A stretch of DNA of 64,000 nucleotides from Neisseria weaveri (GTDB lineage: Bacteria > Pseudomonadota > Gammaproteobacteria > Burkholderiales > Neisseriaceae): assembly GCF_900638685.1 (NCBI RefSeq), contig NZ_LR134533.1, forward strand, positions 1,240,001 through 1,304,000, given 5' to 3'. The translations under genes and the position numbers were made by a program. The notes beneath the pieces are model-generated. The model made no database searches, was not told the DNA's origin, and saw nothing but the letters and a program-made list of their open reading frames with translations. This document shows, piece after piece, positions 9,488 through 19,337 of the stretch; the stretch's first letter is position 1, and each line of letters starts with the position of its first letter.

Positions 9488-10048
9488 ATGACTCAAAATG
9501 CAAATAATCTGTGTTGGCTCGACATGGAAATGACGGGTTTGGACCCTGAAAAAGAGCGCATTATCGAAGTGGCGATGATTATTACCGACTCGGATTTGAA
9601 CGTATTGGCGCAATCCGAAGTGTATGCCATTCACCAGAGCGATGAAGTTTTAAACGCCATGGACGAATGGAACACGGCAACGCACGGTCGGACGGGGCTG
9701 ACCCGGCGCGTGCGCGATTCGGTTTATACCGAAGCCGATGTGGAGCAGAAATTGCTGGCATTTATGGCGCAATGGATTCCCGAACGCGCCACGCCGATGT
9801 GCGGCAATACCATTCATCAGGACAGACGTTTTATGGTGCGCTATATGCCGAAACTGGAAGCCTATTTCCATTACCGCAATCTGGACGTATCCACCTTAAA
9901 AGAATTGGCCAGACGCTGGCATCCGGTAGTGGCCAAAGGCGTGGTCAAGCGCGGTTCGCATCAGGCTTTGGACGATATTCTGGAAAGCATTGAAGAAATG
10001 CGCTATTACCGAGACAACTTTATCCGTTTGCCCGAAGCGGCCGGTTGA
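9488..10048 (+). CDS. orn: Oligoribonuclease
   Basis: Orn degrades 2- to 5-nucleotide RNA fragments to mononucleotides in the cytoplasm, the last step of mRNA turnover. It also clears pGpG where cyclic-di-GMP is used. The 186-residue protein shows the DEDDh exonuclease motifs: Asp12 and Glu14 in WLDMEMTGL, the middle Asp in NTIHQDRRF, and SHQALDD near residue 158-164 carrying the His and last Asp. The ATG at 9488 gives the standard length; a longer upstream frame reads through an uptake sequence and is rejected. The gene is single, with a TATAAT box upstream. Confidence 0.96.
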   Translation: MTQNANNLCWLDMEMTGLDPEKERIIEVAMIITDSDLNVLAQSEVYAIHQSDEVLNAMDEWNTATHGRTGLTRRVRDSVYTEADVEQKLLAFMAQWIPERATPMCGNTIHQDRRFMVRYMPKLEAYFHYRNLDVSTLKELARRWHPVVAKGVVKRGSHQALDDILESIEEMRYYRDNFIRLPEAAG

Positions 10049-10371
10049 TTGAATGGCATAAATACTGTCGGGCAGCAGCCGTTGTTTGTCTGTGCCGTCC
10101 GGGTAACGGGCGGTGCGGGGGAATAACGGTATTTTGTTTGTGTAAAATCTAACCAATGTAATGATATTGTATTAAACTATACCGCCCGATGCTTCGCCGA
10201 AAGGACAAAGCACAGGTATTCCGCCGATTGGCCGGAAACTTTACGGGCATAAAAAGATTCTGTTTTTTCAGACGGCCTCGAAGTGCAGGCCGAATCTGTA
10301 TTTCGGCATAAGCAAACCCGACGGTATAACGAAGAAGAGTTTGCAGTTGCCTTATTTGTGGAAAATGTTAA
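10049..10371. other. Intergenic region, orn/pgi
   Basis: Holds one uptake sequence near 10268 and a TATAAC (10324-10329) that could be a pgi -10 box. No gene or clear RNA is visible. Confidence 0.5.
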
Positions 10372-12024
10372 ATGGAACTCACACAAACAACAATTTGGCA
10401 GACTTTGCAGCAGCATCGGCAAGCAACGGCATCCGTCCGTATGCGCGACCAGTTTGCCGCAGAGCCGGACCGTTTCGAACGGATGCATGAATCCTTACAC
10501 GGTATGCTGTTCGATTACAGTAAAAACCGTGTGAACGAAGAAATTTTAGACGCTTTATGTGCATTGGCCGAACAGGCCGGTGTCCGCGCTTATGCCGAGT
10601 CCATGCGCCGCGGCGATAAAATCAATGCCAGCGAGCGGAGGGCGGTGCTGCATACGGCGTTGCGCTTGCCGGAAGACGCCGAACCGGTTTATGTGGACGG
10701 GGAAAATGTGGTTGCGAAAGTCCATCAGGAACTAACACGCGCATTGGCGTTTGCCGAAAAACTGTTGTCGGGCGAATACCGTGGAGCAACGGGCGAAACC
10801 ATTACCGATTTCGTCCATATCGGTATCGGCGGTTCGGATTTCGGCCCCAGAATGGTCATGCAGGCTTTGCAGCCTTACCACCGCAATATACGGGTGCATT
10901 TTGCCGCCAATGCCGATGATGCCGATATTGCACAGGTTTTGGCGAGAGTCCGCCCGGAAACAACCGTGTTTTGTATTGCCAGCAAATCCTTTACCACGCC
11001 GGAAACCTTGCTCAACGGTGCGACCGCCCGAAGTTGGTTTTTAAATCAAGGCATGACCGAAGCCGACATATTGAAGCATTTTGTCGCCGTGTCGAGCAAT
11101 GTCGAATCGGCACGCAAATTCGGGATTGTGCCTGAAAACGTATTTGCCATGTTTGATTGGGTGGGCGGCCGTTATTCGGTTTGGTCGGCCATCGGCCTGC
11201 CGGTGATGGTTGCCGTGGGTGCGGCGCGTTTCCGCGAGCTGTTGCGCGGTGCGCACGCTATGGACCGGCATTTCTTTACCACTCCGTTCCGCCGCAATAT
11301 TCCCGTTTTGCAGGCTTTATTGGGCATTTGGTACAACAATTTTTACGGCTCGGAAAGCCAAACCGTGGTTCCGTACAGCCATAACCTGCGCCGGCTTTCC
11401 GGCTATCTGCAGCAGCTCGATATGGAAAGCAACGGCAAGCGGACGACGGTTGACGGCGGGGTTGTCGATTACCATACCGGCGCGGTCGTGTTCGGCGAAG
11501 AAGGCGTTAACAGCCAGCATGCCTATTTCCAACTGCTGCATCAGGGAACGCGCTTGATTCCGGTTGATTTTATCGTACCGATGCGTACGGCTTACGGCTA
11601 CGAACAACACAACCGGTTTACCGTTGCCAATGCTTTTGCCCAAGCGGAATCGTTGATGAAGGGTAAAACCCTGGCTGAAGCAGAAGCCGAATTGTCCGCA
11701 CTTCCCGACGAAGAGAGGCATAAATTGGCGGTACAAAAAGTGTTTCCCGGCAATAAGCCCAGCAACATGATTTTGTTGGACGAATTGTCGCCGTTTAATC
11801 TGGGCATGCTGTTGGCGATGTACGAACACAAAATCTTTGTTCAAGGTGTGGTTTGGGGCATTAACTCATTCGACCAATGGGGCGTGGAATACGGCAAGGT
11901 GCTGGCCAAGGCCATTGAGCCGGAATTGTTGCAGGAGGGCAGTTTGCAGCATGACAACTCAACCAACGGTTTGATAGAGTTTTACCGCCGTTGCCGCTCC
12001 GAACCCGGTTTGACGGAAAAATAA
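10372..12024 (+). CDS. pgi: Glucose-6-phosphate isomerase
   Basis: Pgi interconverts glucose-6-phosphate and fructose-6-phosphate in the cytoplasm, for glycolysis, gluconeogenesis and sugar-nucleotide supply. The 550-residue length is typical. Both family signatures are present: the GGRYSVWSAIGLP region near residue 265 and the C-terminal FDQWGVEYGKVLAK near residue 500. Catalytic context such as HIGIGGSDFGPRM (phosphate binding) and SKSFTTPETL is intact. Neisseria often has two pgi copies; this window shows one. An uptake-sequence terminator follows at once. Confidence 0.97.
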   Translation: MELTQTTIWQTLQQHRQATASVRMRDQFAAEPDRFERMHESLHGMLFDYSKNRVNEEILDALCALAEQAGVRAYAESMRRGDKINASERRAVLHTALRLPEDAEPVYVDGENVVAKVHQELTRALAFAEKLLSGEYRGATGETITDFVHIGIGGSDFGPRMVMQALQPYHRNIRVHFAANADDADIAQVLARVRPETTVFCIASKSFTTPETLLNGATARSWFLNQGMTEADILKHFVAVSSNVESARKFGIVPENVFAMFDWVGGRYSVWSAIGLPVMVAVGAARFRELLRGAHAMDRHFFTTPFRRNIPVLQALLGIWYNNFYGSESQTVVPYSHNLRRLSGYLQQLDMESNGKRTTVDGGVVDYHTGAVVFGEEGVNSQHAYFQLLHQGTRLIPVDFIVPMRTAYGYEQHNRFTVANAFAQAESLMKGKTLAEAEAELSALPDEERHKLAVQKVFPGNKPSNMILLDELSPFNLGMLLAMYEHKIFVQGVVWGINSFDQWGVEYGKVLAKAIEPELLQEGSLQHDNSTNGLIEFYRRCRSEPGLTEK

Positions 12025-12041
12025 GCAAGGATAGCGGGCAA

Positions 12042-12070
12042 GAGGCCGTCTGAAATTTCAGACGGCCTTA
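12042..12070 (+). terminator. Uptake-sequence terminator after pgi
   Basis: GAGGCCGTCTGAAA and TTTCAGACGGCCTT, 18 bases after the pgi stop. Confidence 0.75.
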
Positions 12071-12095
12071 AACATATCGGGCTTTCAATATCGGC

Positions 12096-12347
12096 CTATC
12101 CTTTCCGATTGGCAGATTTGTATAACAGCGCTGACAGTAAGATGAGATAACAAACAAAAAATGCCAATTCTCCCACGCTTGTGGGTGACCGTTGTATCTC
12201 GTACATAAACCAAGCGAAACATACCGGAATCGCGGCAATGGACAGCCTCCTTTTATATCCCTTGAGTTTCTCAGGTCTATTGTTATGCAGCCAAATCAAA
12301 AGAATCGGAACGGTTATGGTAAACATCAGTGTTGCAGTATGTAACAT
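12096..12347 (-). CDS. Small three-helix membrane protein, unknown function
   Basis: From the ATG at 12347 this encodes 83 residues with three likely membrane helices (TLMFTITVPILLIWL, LSIAAIPVCFAWFMY and ELAFFVCYLILLSALLY) and a short Lys/Arg-rich loop after the first. A longer frame starting at 12449 would read through a perfect inverted repeat and is less believable. No strong ribosome site is visible. I do not recognise the family. The hydrophobic pattern and the basic C-terminus (KSANRKG) support a real protein, but no neighbour hints at its role. Confidence 0.55.
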   Translation of the reverse strand: MLHTATLMFTITVPILLIWLHNNRPEKLKGYKRRLSIAAIPVCFAWFMYEIQRSPTSVGELAFFVCYLILLSALLYKSANRKG

Positions 12348-12424
12348 CGCGACTACGTGGGGTTGGCGTGACAGACAGTGTAAATAAAGACCTTGCGAAC
12401 ATTTATTTTGTTCAGTCGCCGTAG

Positions 12425-12444
12425 GTCGGATTCTCGAATCCGAC
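12425..12444. repeat. Perfect 9-bp inverted repeat, possible dispersed element
   Basis: GTCGGATTC and GAATCCGAC flank a 2-base spacer. From memory, this resembles a short repeat scattered in intergenic DNA of other Neisseria. Only one copy is visible in this window. Confidence 0.5.
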
Positions 12445-12478
12445 ATCAATCATGCCGGTTGATTGTCTGTATAAAGAA

Positions 12479-12511
12479 AGAGGCCGTCTGAAAATTTTCA
12501 GACGGCCTCTT
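12479..12511 (-). terminator. Uptake-sequence terminator after purB
   Basis: GAGGCCGTCTGAAAA and TTTTCAGACGGCCTC in inverted orientation, 16 bases beyond the purB stop on the minus strand. Confidence 0.75.
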
Positions 12512-12526
12512 ATCATTTCAAATGCC

Positions 12527-13966
<1,440 letters not shown>

Positions 13967-14027
13967 TCAAAACACGTTGCCGGTTTCAGCCTGTTTGCGT
14001 ATTCAGACGGCCTGTATTCAGGCCGGT

Positions 14028-14372
14028 TTAGGGGCGCGGTGCGTTGCGCGAGGCTTTCCAGGCGGCATCCAAACGTGCGCCTGCCGCCTGCAGGGCGCTG
14101 TTGTGCCGGGATTGTTCGGCGGTTTCGTTTTGCAGCTCGGTTTCCAAGCGCGAAATGTCGGCTTGGGCGGATTGCAGGCGGATTTTGGCCTGTTCCAGCT
14201 CGGCTTGCAGTGAGGCGATGCGTCTGCTGTTGTGGGTTTGGGCTTTCAGCGTATCGCGGTAGGCGGCTTGGGCGCTGAGCAGTTCGTCTTCGGGTGCAGA
14301 GGCAAAAGCGGAGGCTGCGGCGGCACAGAGGCAGAGGGCGGACAGTGTTTTCAGGAAGTCGGGTGTATTCAT
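14028..14372 (-). CDS. Secreted coiled-coil protein, unknown function
   Basis: The 114-residue product starts with a Sec signal peptide ending near AFASA (cleavage around residue 25). The rest is Ala, Gln, Glu and Leu-rich with heptad spacing (IASLQAELEQAKIRLQ and ISRLETELQNETAEQ), so a periplasmic coiled coil of about 70 residues is expected. It has no Cys and no lipobox. The gene sits upstream of purB on the same strand, separated by about 130 bases and an uptake sequence. I do not know a specific function. Confidence 0.65.
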   Translation of the reverse strand: MNTPDFLKTLSALCLCAAAASAFASAPEDELLSAQAAYRDTLKAQTHNSRRIASLQAELEQAKIRLQSAQADISRLETELQNETAEQSRHNSALQAAGARLDAAWKASRNAPRP

Positions 14373-14423
14373 GGCGGTTGCTTTCCGTTGGCTGGTGTTT
14401 GGGGTGAAACCGTTGCGTTTAAA

Positions 14424-14454
14424 TTTTCAGACGGCCTTATAGGCCGTCTGAAAA
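14424..14454 (-). terminator. Uptake-sequence terminator, adhesin-E-like gene
   Basis: TTTTCAGACGGCCT, a 3-base loop and AGGCCGTCTGAAAA, 11 bases past the stop at 14465 on the minus strand. Confidence 0.65.
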
Positions 14455-14464
14455 AACAGTCTGT

Positions 14465-14908
14465 TTAGAGTTTGCGCTTGCAGACGGTTTCGTATTGTTT
14501 GGCGGTAATCGAACCTAAGGTGATACTCATCGGGCGCAGGTTGACTGCGGTATAGCGTTCGTCGGTGAGGGTTGAGCCGTTGCTGTCGAGCAGTTTCAAT
14601 GCGGTCAGGCGGTAGGTTTTGTTTTGGCAGTTGATTTCCCATTCGCCGACGGCGGTTTTGTATTTCGGCAGGTTGGTATAGCGCTCTTCATTGGGTTTTA
14701 AAACGGTTTTTTTGTCGCGGAAGGTAACGACATGGCCGTTTTTCTTGATGCTGTCCATGTCGATGGAGGCTTTGATGTTGCCGTTGGAGGTGGTGCCGAT
14801 GTCTTTCCAGTTGCCGCTGACGGTCGGGCCGTTGGCGGCACAGGCTGCCAGTAATAAGGCGGCGGTAACGGCGGCGGTGCGGCGGAGAATGCGCACGGTA
14901 TTCATCAT
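14465..14908 (-). CDS. Lipoprotein resembling the surface-adhesin E family
   Basis: The 147-residue protein begins with Arg-rich [10 protein letters not shown], a hydrophobic stretch and the lipobox LAAC (Cys23), so it should be lipid-anchored. The mature part starts with a W...I-G pattern ([11 protein letters not shown]), then DMDSIKKNG and [11 protein letters not shown]. Two cysteines (EINCQNK and ETVCKRKL) could form a disulfide. This layout fits the small beta-rich Adhesin_E-type domain found in many proteobacterial lipoproteins. The assignment rests on visual resemblance. It is one of two small envelope genes between purB and recQ. Confidence 0.65.
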   Translation of the reverse strand: MMNTVRILRRTAAVTAALLLAACAANGPTVSGNWKDIGTTSNGNIKASIDMDSIKKNGHVVTFRDKKTVLKPNEERYTNLPKYKTAVGEWEINCQNKTYRLTALKLLDSNGSTLTDERYTAVNLRPMSITLGSITAKQYETVCKRKL

Positions 14909-15010
14909 AAAAGGATTCCTTTTTTCAGACGGCCTGTCGGACGGATGACGGGCGCACTGCGGTTAAAAACGCTAAAATACGGTTTTTCTATAATATACGG
15001 ATTTTGTTTG

Positions 15011-16813
15011 ATGACCAACCCGTCTGCACGACAGATTTTGCAAGGTGTGTTCGGCTACCCCGAATTTCGGGGACGGCAGGAAGAAATTGTCGAAACGCTG
15101 GCAGCCGGCCGCAGCCTCATGGTACTGATGCCGACGGGCGGCGGTAAATCTTTGTGCTACCAGATTCCCGCCTTGATGCGTGAAGGTGTGGCGGTGGTGG
15201 TATCGCCGCTGATTGCGCTGATGAACGATCAGGTGGCCAACCTGCATGCGGCGGGGATTCATGCGGCTTGCGTGCATAGCGGTACGTCGGGCGAAGAAGC
15301 GCGCAGTATTGCGGAGAGTATGGAAACAGGCCGTCTGAAATTATTGTATGTGGCGCCGGAGCGTTTGGTAACCGAGCGGTTTCTCCGTTTTCTCGACCAG
15401 CATACCGTCAACCTGTTTGCCATTGACGAGGCGCATTGCGTCAGCCAGTGGGGGCACGATTTCCGCCCCGAATACCGCCAGCTCGGTATGTTGGCGCAGC
15501 GTTATCCCCATGTGCCGCGTGTGGCGTTGACGGCAACGGCCGATGCGGCCACGCGGGCCGACATGAAGCATTATCTCGGTTTGGAAAATGCGGCGGAATT
15601 TGTGGCCAGTTTCGACCGTCCGAATATTTATTATCAGGTTATCGAGAAAAACAACGGCAAAAAGCAGCTGCTCGATTTCATTAAAAAGCAGGCGGCAGGG
15701 CAAAGCGGGATTGTATATTGTCTGAGCCGTAAAAAAGTGGAAGATGTGGCGGCGTTTTTGTGTGAAAACGGTTTGGACGCCATTCCTTATCATGCCGGTT
15801 TGGAAATGGACGTGCGCGAAGCCAACCAAAAGCGTTTCACCCGTGAGGACGGCGTGATTGTGGTGGCGACGGTGGCTTTCGGTATGGGTATCGACAAGCC
15901 CGATGTGCGCTTTGTCGCCCATTTGGATATGCCGCAGAGCGTGGAGCATTTTTATCAGGAATCTGGGCGCGCCGGGCGGGACGGTTTGCCGGCGGTCAGT
16001 TGGCTGTGTTACGGCTTGAACGATTGGGTGATTCTGCGCGAGCGTATCGAAACGGGCAACAGCAGCGCCGAGCAGAAACAGGTGGAATTGCAGAAACTCG
16101 ATGCCATGCTGTCGGTGTGCGAAACCGCCGATTGCCGCCGCGTGTTGCTGCTCAAGCATTTCGGTGAGGAGTCCGAGCCGTGCGGCCATTGCGACAACTG
16201 CCTGCATCCGCCGACCCGTTTTGACGGCACGGTGCCGGTGCAGAAACTGTTGAGCTGTGTGTATCGCGTCGGGCAGCAGTTTGCCGCCGGTTATGTCATC
16301 AATGTTTTGCGCGGCAAAACCGACGATTGGATTATCGGCAACTGCCATCACGAACTGTCTACCTTCGGTATCGGCGACGGTTTGAGCGATAAAGAATGGC
16401 GTGGTGTCGTGCGGCAATGTATCAGCTTGGGCTATCTGACCGTTAATCCTGCCCATTACCAAGCTTTGCAGCTGACTGCTGCGGCCAAAGACGTATTGAA
16501 AGGACGGGCGCAGGTTTGGCTCAGACCTTTGAAACGCGACAAATCGGCCACACGCACGCCGCAGGAAGCATGGCTCCGTACCGAAAGGGAAGAGCGGATT
16601 TGGCAGGCGTTGCGCAGCTGGCGCAAACAGCGCGCCCAAGACGGCAATGTGCCGGCTTATGTGGTGTTCGGCGACAGAACGCTGCGGGCTTTGGTGGACA
16701 AACTGCCGCAAACGCAAGAAGATTTGCGCGATATTTACGGTATGGGCGAAGCGAAAATCAGTGAATACGGCGAAGAAGTGCTGGAAATCTGTGCCAGATT
16801 CGCTCATGCTTGA
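15011..16813 (+). CDS. recQ: ATP-dependent DNA helicase RecQ, single HRDC domain
   Basis: RecQ unwinds DNA 3' to 5' in the RecF recombination pathway and at stalled forks. The 600-residue protein shows Walker A (GGGKS, 43-47), DEAH at 139-142 followed by the aromatic-rich loop [13 protein letters not shown], and the second helicase domain (SGRAGRDG). The zinc-binding cysteines are CETADC and CGHCDNC near 370-395. Winged-helix and C-terminal HRDC regions follow. The ATG at 15011 gives [10 protein letters not shown]. Only one HRDC domain follows the winged helix, whereas N. gonorrhoeae RecQ is known to have three and uses them at the pilE G-quadruplex. The protein ends cleanly, so this is not a frameshift within the window. 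Confidence 0.96.
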   Translation: MTNPSARQILQGVFGYPEFRGRQEEIVETLAAGRSLMVLMPTGGGKSLCYQIPALMREGVAVVVSPLIALMNDQVANLHAAGIHAACVHSGTSGEEARSIAESMETGRLKLLYVAPERLVTERFLRFLDQHTVNLFAIDEAHCVSQWGHDFRPEYRQLGMLAQRYPHVPRVALTATADAATRADMKHYLGLENAAEFVASFDRPNIYYQVIEKNNGKKQLLDFIKKQAAGQSGIVYCLSRKKVEDVAAFLCENGLDAIPYHAGLEMDVREANQKRFTREDGVIVVATVAFGMGIDKPDVRFVAHLDMPQSVEHFYQESGRAGRDGLPAVSWLCYGLNDWVILRERIETGNSSAEQKQVELQKLDAMLSVCETADCRRVLLLKHFGEESEPCGHCDNCLHPPTRFDGTVPVQKLLSCVYRVGQQFAAGYVINVLRGKTDDWIIGNCHHELSTFGIGDGLSDKEWRGVVRQCISLGYLTVNPAHYQALQLTAAAKDVLKGRAQVWLRPLKRDKSATRTPQEAWLRTEREERIWQALRSWRKQRAQDGNVPAYVVFGDRTLRALVDKLPQTQEDLRDIYGMGEAKISEYGEEVLEICARFAHA

Positions 16814-16844
16814 AGCAGGCCGGGGCGGTCGAAAAACAGGTTTG

Positions 16845-16850
16845 TATAAT
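16845..16850 (+). promoter_or_regulatory. Candidate -10 box of the cytochrome c' gene
   Basis: TATAAT, 40 bases before the ATG at 16891, with an AT-rich leader. No good -35 is visible, so an activator may be needed; that is inference. Confidence 0.4.
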
Positions 16851-16890
16851 CAAACCCAAACAATCAAAATAATTATTAAAGGAGCACACA

Positions 16891-17331
16891 ATGAACAAAA
16901 TCCTACCCTTATTGTTATCTTTGGGGCTGGTGTCCGGTTTGGCACATGCGGATGCATCCGACATCAAAGCCCGTCAGCAATATATGAAAGAATGGGGCGG
17001 TTTGAGTAAGAAAATGGGCGCGATGGTGAAAAACGGCAGTGCCGCCGATTTTCCGGCCAAAGAATTTGCACGTTTGGCGGCGCAAATGGGTGAAACTGCC
17101 AAAGAGCCGTGGCAGCATTATGATGCCGGCAGCCGCGGTGCCGGTTCGGAAGCGAAAGCCGCCGTATGGGAAAAACCGCAGGAATTTGAAGCCGCCATCC
17201 GCCGTTTCACACAAGCCGTGGATAAGTTGCAGACGGCATCCAGAGGCGGCCGCTATGACGATGTAAAAGCCGCATTCGGTCAGGTCGGCCAAAGCTGCAA
17301 GGCTTGCCACGATAAGTTTAAAGAAGATTAA
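16891..17331 (+). CDS. cycP: Cytochrome c'
   Basis: Cytochrome c' is a periplasmic four-helix haem protein that binds nitric oxide and protects denitrifying bacteria from it; this role is documented for Neisseria. The 146-residue precursor has a Sec signal ending at AHA-D (about residue 20). The haem attachment motif CKACH lies at 136-140, close to the C-terminus, which is the diagnostic position for this class. AAGGAG precedes the ATG. A strong non-uptake hairpin follows the gene, so it is likely expressed alone. An NO-tolerance role fits truncated denitrification, although aniA and norB are not in this window. Confidence 0.93.
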   Translation: MNKILPLLLSLGLVSGLAHADASDIKARQQYMKEWGGLSKKMGAMVKNGSAADFPAKEFARLAAQMGETAKEPWQHYDAGSRGAGSEAKAAVWEKPQEFEAAIRRFTQAVDKLQTASRGGRYDDVKAAFGQVGQSCKACHDKFKED

Positions 17332-17362
17332 GTGTGTCGGTTAACGCTGTTGCCGGAGGATA

Positions 17363-17397
17363 AATCATGCCGCTTCAAATTCTGAAGCGGCATGATT
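17363..17397 (+). terminator. Strong intrinsic terminator after cycP
   Basis: AATCATGCCGCTTCA pairs perfectly over 15 bases with TGAAGCGGCATGATT. No uptake sequence is involved. Confidence 0.75.
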
Positions 17398-17462
17398 ATT
17401 TGGGAATCGGGTTTTTTAATTTGGCAAGGCGATTAAAAAAATTCAGACGGCCTCAAGCGTGT

Positions 17463-18218
17463 TTATCTGCGCAGTTTCCAACCTGATTTCAATATGGCCA
17501 AGACCGCTGCCGCCAACACGATGCCGAATCCGCCGACCACCGATAAAGACAGCCAGGGCGAAGCGTCGCCCGTACCGAAAAAGCCGTAGCGGAAGCCGTC
17601 GATCATATAAAACACGGGATTGAAATGGCTGACGATGCGCCAAAATTCAGGCAGGCTGTTGATGGAGTAAAACACGCCGGACAAAAAGGTGAGCGGTACG
17701 ATCAGGAAGTTTTGAAACATGGCGAGATGATCGAATTTTTCCGCCACAATGCCGGCCAGCAGGCCGAGTATTCCCATAATCGCACAGCCCAGCAGGGCGA
17801 AAACGGCAACCCAAAGCAGATTGTGCGGCAGCGGCAGGCCGAACGGTGCGGTTACCGCGATTACGCCCGCGCCCACCAATAATCCGCGTGTAACGGCCGC
17901 GCCGACATAGGCGGAAAACATCGCGGTAGCCGATAAGGGCGGCAGCAGGATAAACACCAAATTGCCGGTAATGCGCGACTGAATCAGGCTGCTGGAAGCG
18001 TTGGCAAATGCGTTTTGCGTCATGCTCATCATGGCCAGGCCGGGAATCAGGAAGGCATTGTAAGGAACATCGGGCAACGCCTGTACATGGCGGCCGATGG
18101 CGTGCGAAAAAATCAGTTGGTAGAGCAGCGCAGTCAGCATCGGAGCGGCCAGCGTTTGCAGGCCGACTTTCCAGAAGCGCAAGACTTCTTTTTTGAATAA
18201 GGTATAAAAGCCAATCAT
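17463..18218 (-). CDS. yadH: ABC-2 type exporter permease (YadH-like)
   Basis: The 251-residue inner-membrane protein has about six helices and the ABC-2 permease pattern. It starts with FKKEVLRFWK, and the late motif FLSGVFYSINSLPEFWRIVSHFNP is typical. It should pair with the ATPase of the gene upstream. The start at 18218 has AAGGAAA upstream; the longer frame runs back through an uptake-sequence repeat and is rejected. It lies 59 bases downstream of the ATPase gene with an inverted uptake pair between. That hairpin lacks a T-run in this direction, so read-through is plausible. The natural substrate of YadGH systems is not established. Confidence 0.85.
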   Translation of the reverse strand: MIGFYTLFKKEVLRFWKVGLQTLAAPMLTALLYQLIFSHAIGRHVQALPDVPYNAFLIPGLAMMSMTQNAFANASSSLIQSRITGNLVFILLPPLSATAMFSAYVGAAVTRGLLVGAGVIAVTAPFGLPLPHNLLWVAVFALLGCAIMGILGLLAGIVAEKFDHLAMFQNFLIVPLTFLSGVFYSINSLPEFWRIVSHFNPVFYMIDGFRYGFFGTGDASPWLSLSVVGGFGIVLAAAVLAILKSGWKLRR

Positions 18219-18246
18219 CGGCGCGGTTTTCCTTAAGGTTGTCTGA

Positions 18247-18279
18247 TTGAGGCCGTCTGAAAATTCAGACGGCCTTTTT
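18247..18279 (+). repeat. Uptake-sequence inverted pair between yadG and yadH
   Basis: GAGGCCGTCTGAA/TTCAGACGGCC, with TTTTTA on the plus side only. In the yadG-to-yadH direction there is no T-tract, so it is probably at most a weak attenuator. Confidence 0.6.
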
Positions 18280-19171
18280 ATTTCATCAATTTGACGAAAA
18301 CGTCTTCCAAATCGGTTTCGGGCAGGGCAAGGTGCTGAACGCCGATACCGGCGTATTTCACGGTTTGTAACACGAAAGCCAGTTGGTCGTAGTCGTCGAG
18401 ACGGAGCAGATAGCGGCGGTTTTGTTCGGAAAGCAGCCATTGGCGCAGGTTTTCCGGCAAGTTGCCGTCCAACTGCAGCTCGATGCGCAGGCCTTGTTCT
18501 TCCTGCAGCAGGTTTTCGGTTTTATCCAAAGCCACCAGCCGCCCCTGTTTCATCATGGCAATCCGGCTGCACATGCTTTGCGCTTCTTCAAGATAGTGTG
18601 TGGTCAGAATGATGGTGTGGCCTTGCTTGTTCAGCGTTTGGATAAATGCCCACAAACTCTGCCGCAATTCCACATCCACGCCAGCCGTCGGCTCGTCCAA
18701 TACAATCACGGGCGGACGGTGTACCAAAGCTTGCGCCACCATCACGCGCCGTTTCATGCCGCCGGACAGATTGCGGGTGTTGGTGTCGGCCTTATCGGCA
18801 AGGCCGAGATTATCGATAATTTCGTCTATCCATGCTTCATTGTTTTTCAGGCCGAAATAGCCCGATTGGAAGCGCAGCGTTTCGCGGACGGTAAAAAACG
18901 GATCAAATACCAGCTCCTGCGGCACCACGCCCAAGCTCATCCGTGCCGCATAAGCATCGCGTACGACATCGTGGTTCATAATCCGTATCTTGCCCGAAGT
19001 CAGACGGCTCAAGCCCGCCATCGCGGAAATCAGCGTGGTTTTGCCGGCGCCGTTAGGTCCGAGCAGCGCAAAAAACTCTCCCTGCGCCACTTCGAAACTC
19101 ACGCCGTTTAAAGCGGTAAAACCGTTCGGATACGTTTTCACCGCATGTTCAATACACAAAGCAGCTTGCAT
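18278..19171 (-). CDS. yadG: ABC exporter ATPase (YadG-like)
   Basis: This 297-residue ATPase has Walker A GPNGAGKT (38-45), the signature LSGGMKRR, Walker B VIVLDEPTAGVD and the switch LTTHYLEEA. That is the CcmA/DrrA/YadG pattern used with ABC-2 permeases. The last 60 or so residues form a small C-terminal domain ending in ALPETDLEDVFVKLMK, again typical. It is the first gene of a two-gene operon with the permease at 17463-18218. It probably exports a lipid, glycan or drug; nothing here decides which. Confidence 0.88.
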   Translation of the reverse strand: MQAALCIEHAVKTYPNGFTALNGVSFEVAQGEFFALLGPNGAGKTTLISAMAGLSRLTSGKIRIMNHDVVRDAYAARMSLGVVPQELVFDPFFTVRETLRFQSGYFGLKNNEAWIDEIIDNLGLADKADTNTRNLSGGMKRRVMVAQALVHRPPVIVLDEPTAGVDVELRQSLWAFIQTLNKQGHTIILTTHYLEEAQSMCSRIAMMKQGRLVALDKTENLLQEEQGLRIELQLDGNLPENLRQWLLSEQNRRYLLRLDDYDQLAFVLQTVKYAGIGVQHLALPETDLEDVFVKLMK

Positions 19172-19296
19172 AACATCTCTTTATTATGGGTTGTCAACAG
19201 GCTGTCTGAAATTTCAGACGGCCTTTCGAGCCCGCCATTATACCCCTTTATGATTTTCAGATGGCCTCCCGCACACAAAAGCCGTCTGAAAAACGC

Positions 19297-19302
19297 TATA
19301 AT
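19297..19302 (+). promoter_or_regulatory. Candidate -10 box of metG, beside an uptake sequence
   Basis: TATAAT lies 35 bases before the metG ATG. The uptake sequence at 19281-19290 occupies the spacer where -35 contacts would fall. Confidence 0.45.
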
Positions 19303-19337
19303 CAGCGGCAATATTCACTACTTTTCCGACACAAATC

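Noticed and set aside
10177..10488. A 103-codon minus-strand frame overlapping the pgi start
   Set aside because: It overlaps the start of pgi, crosses an uptake sequence and lacks features of a real protein.
15341..16807. A 488-codon open frame opposite recQ
   Set aside because: It lies wholly antisense to a clear recQ gene, its composition is that of a shadow frame, and it has no family motif.
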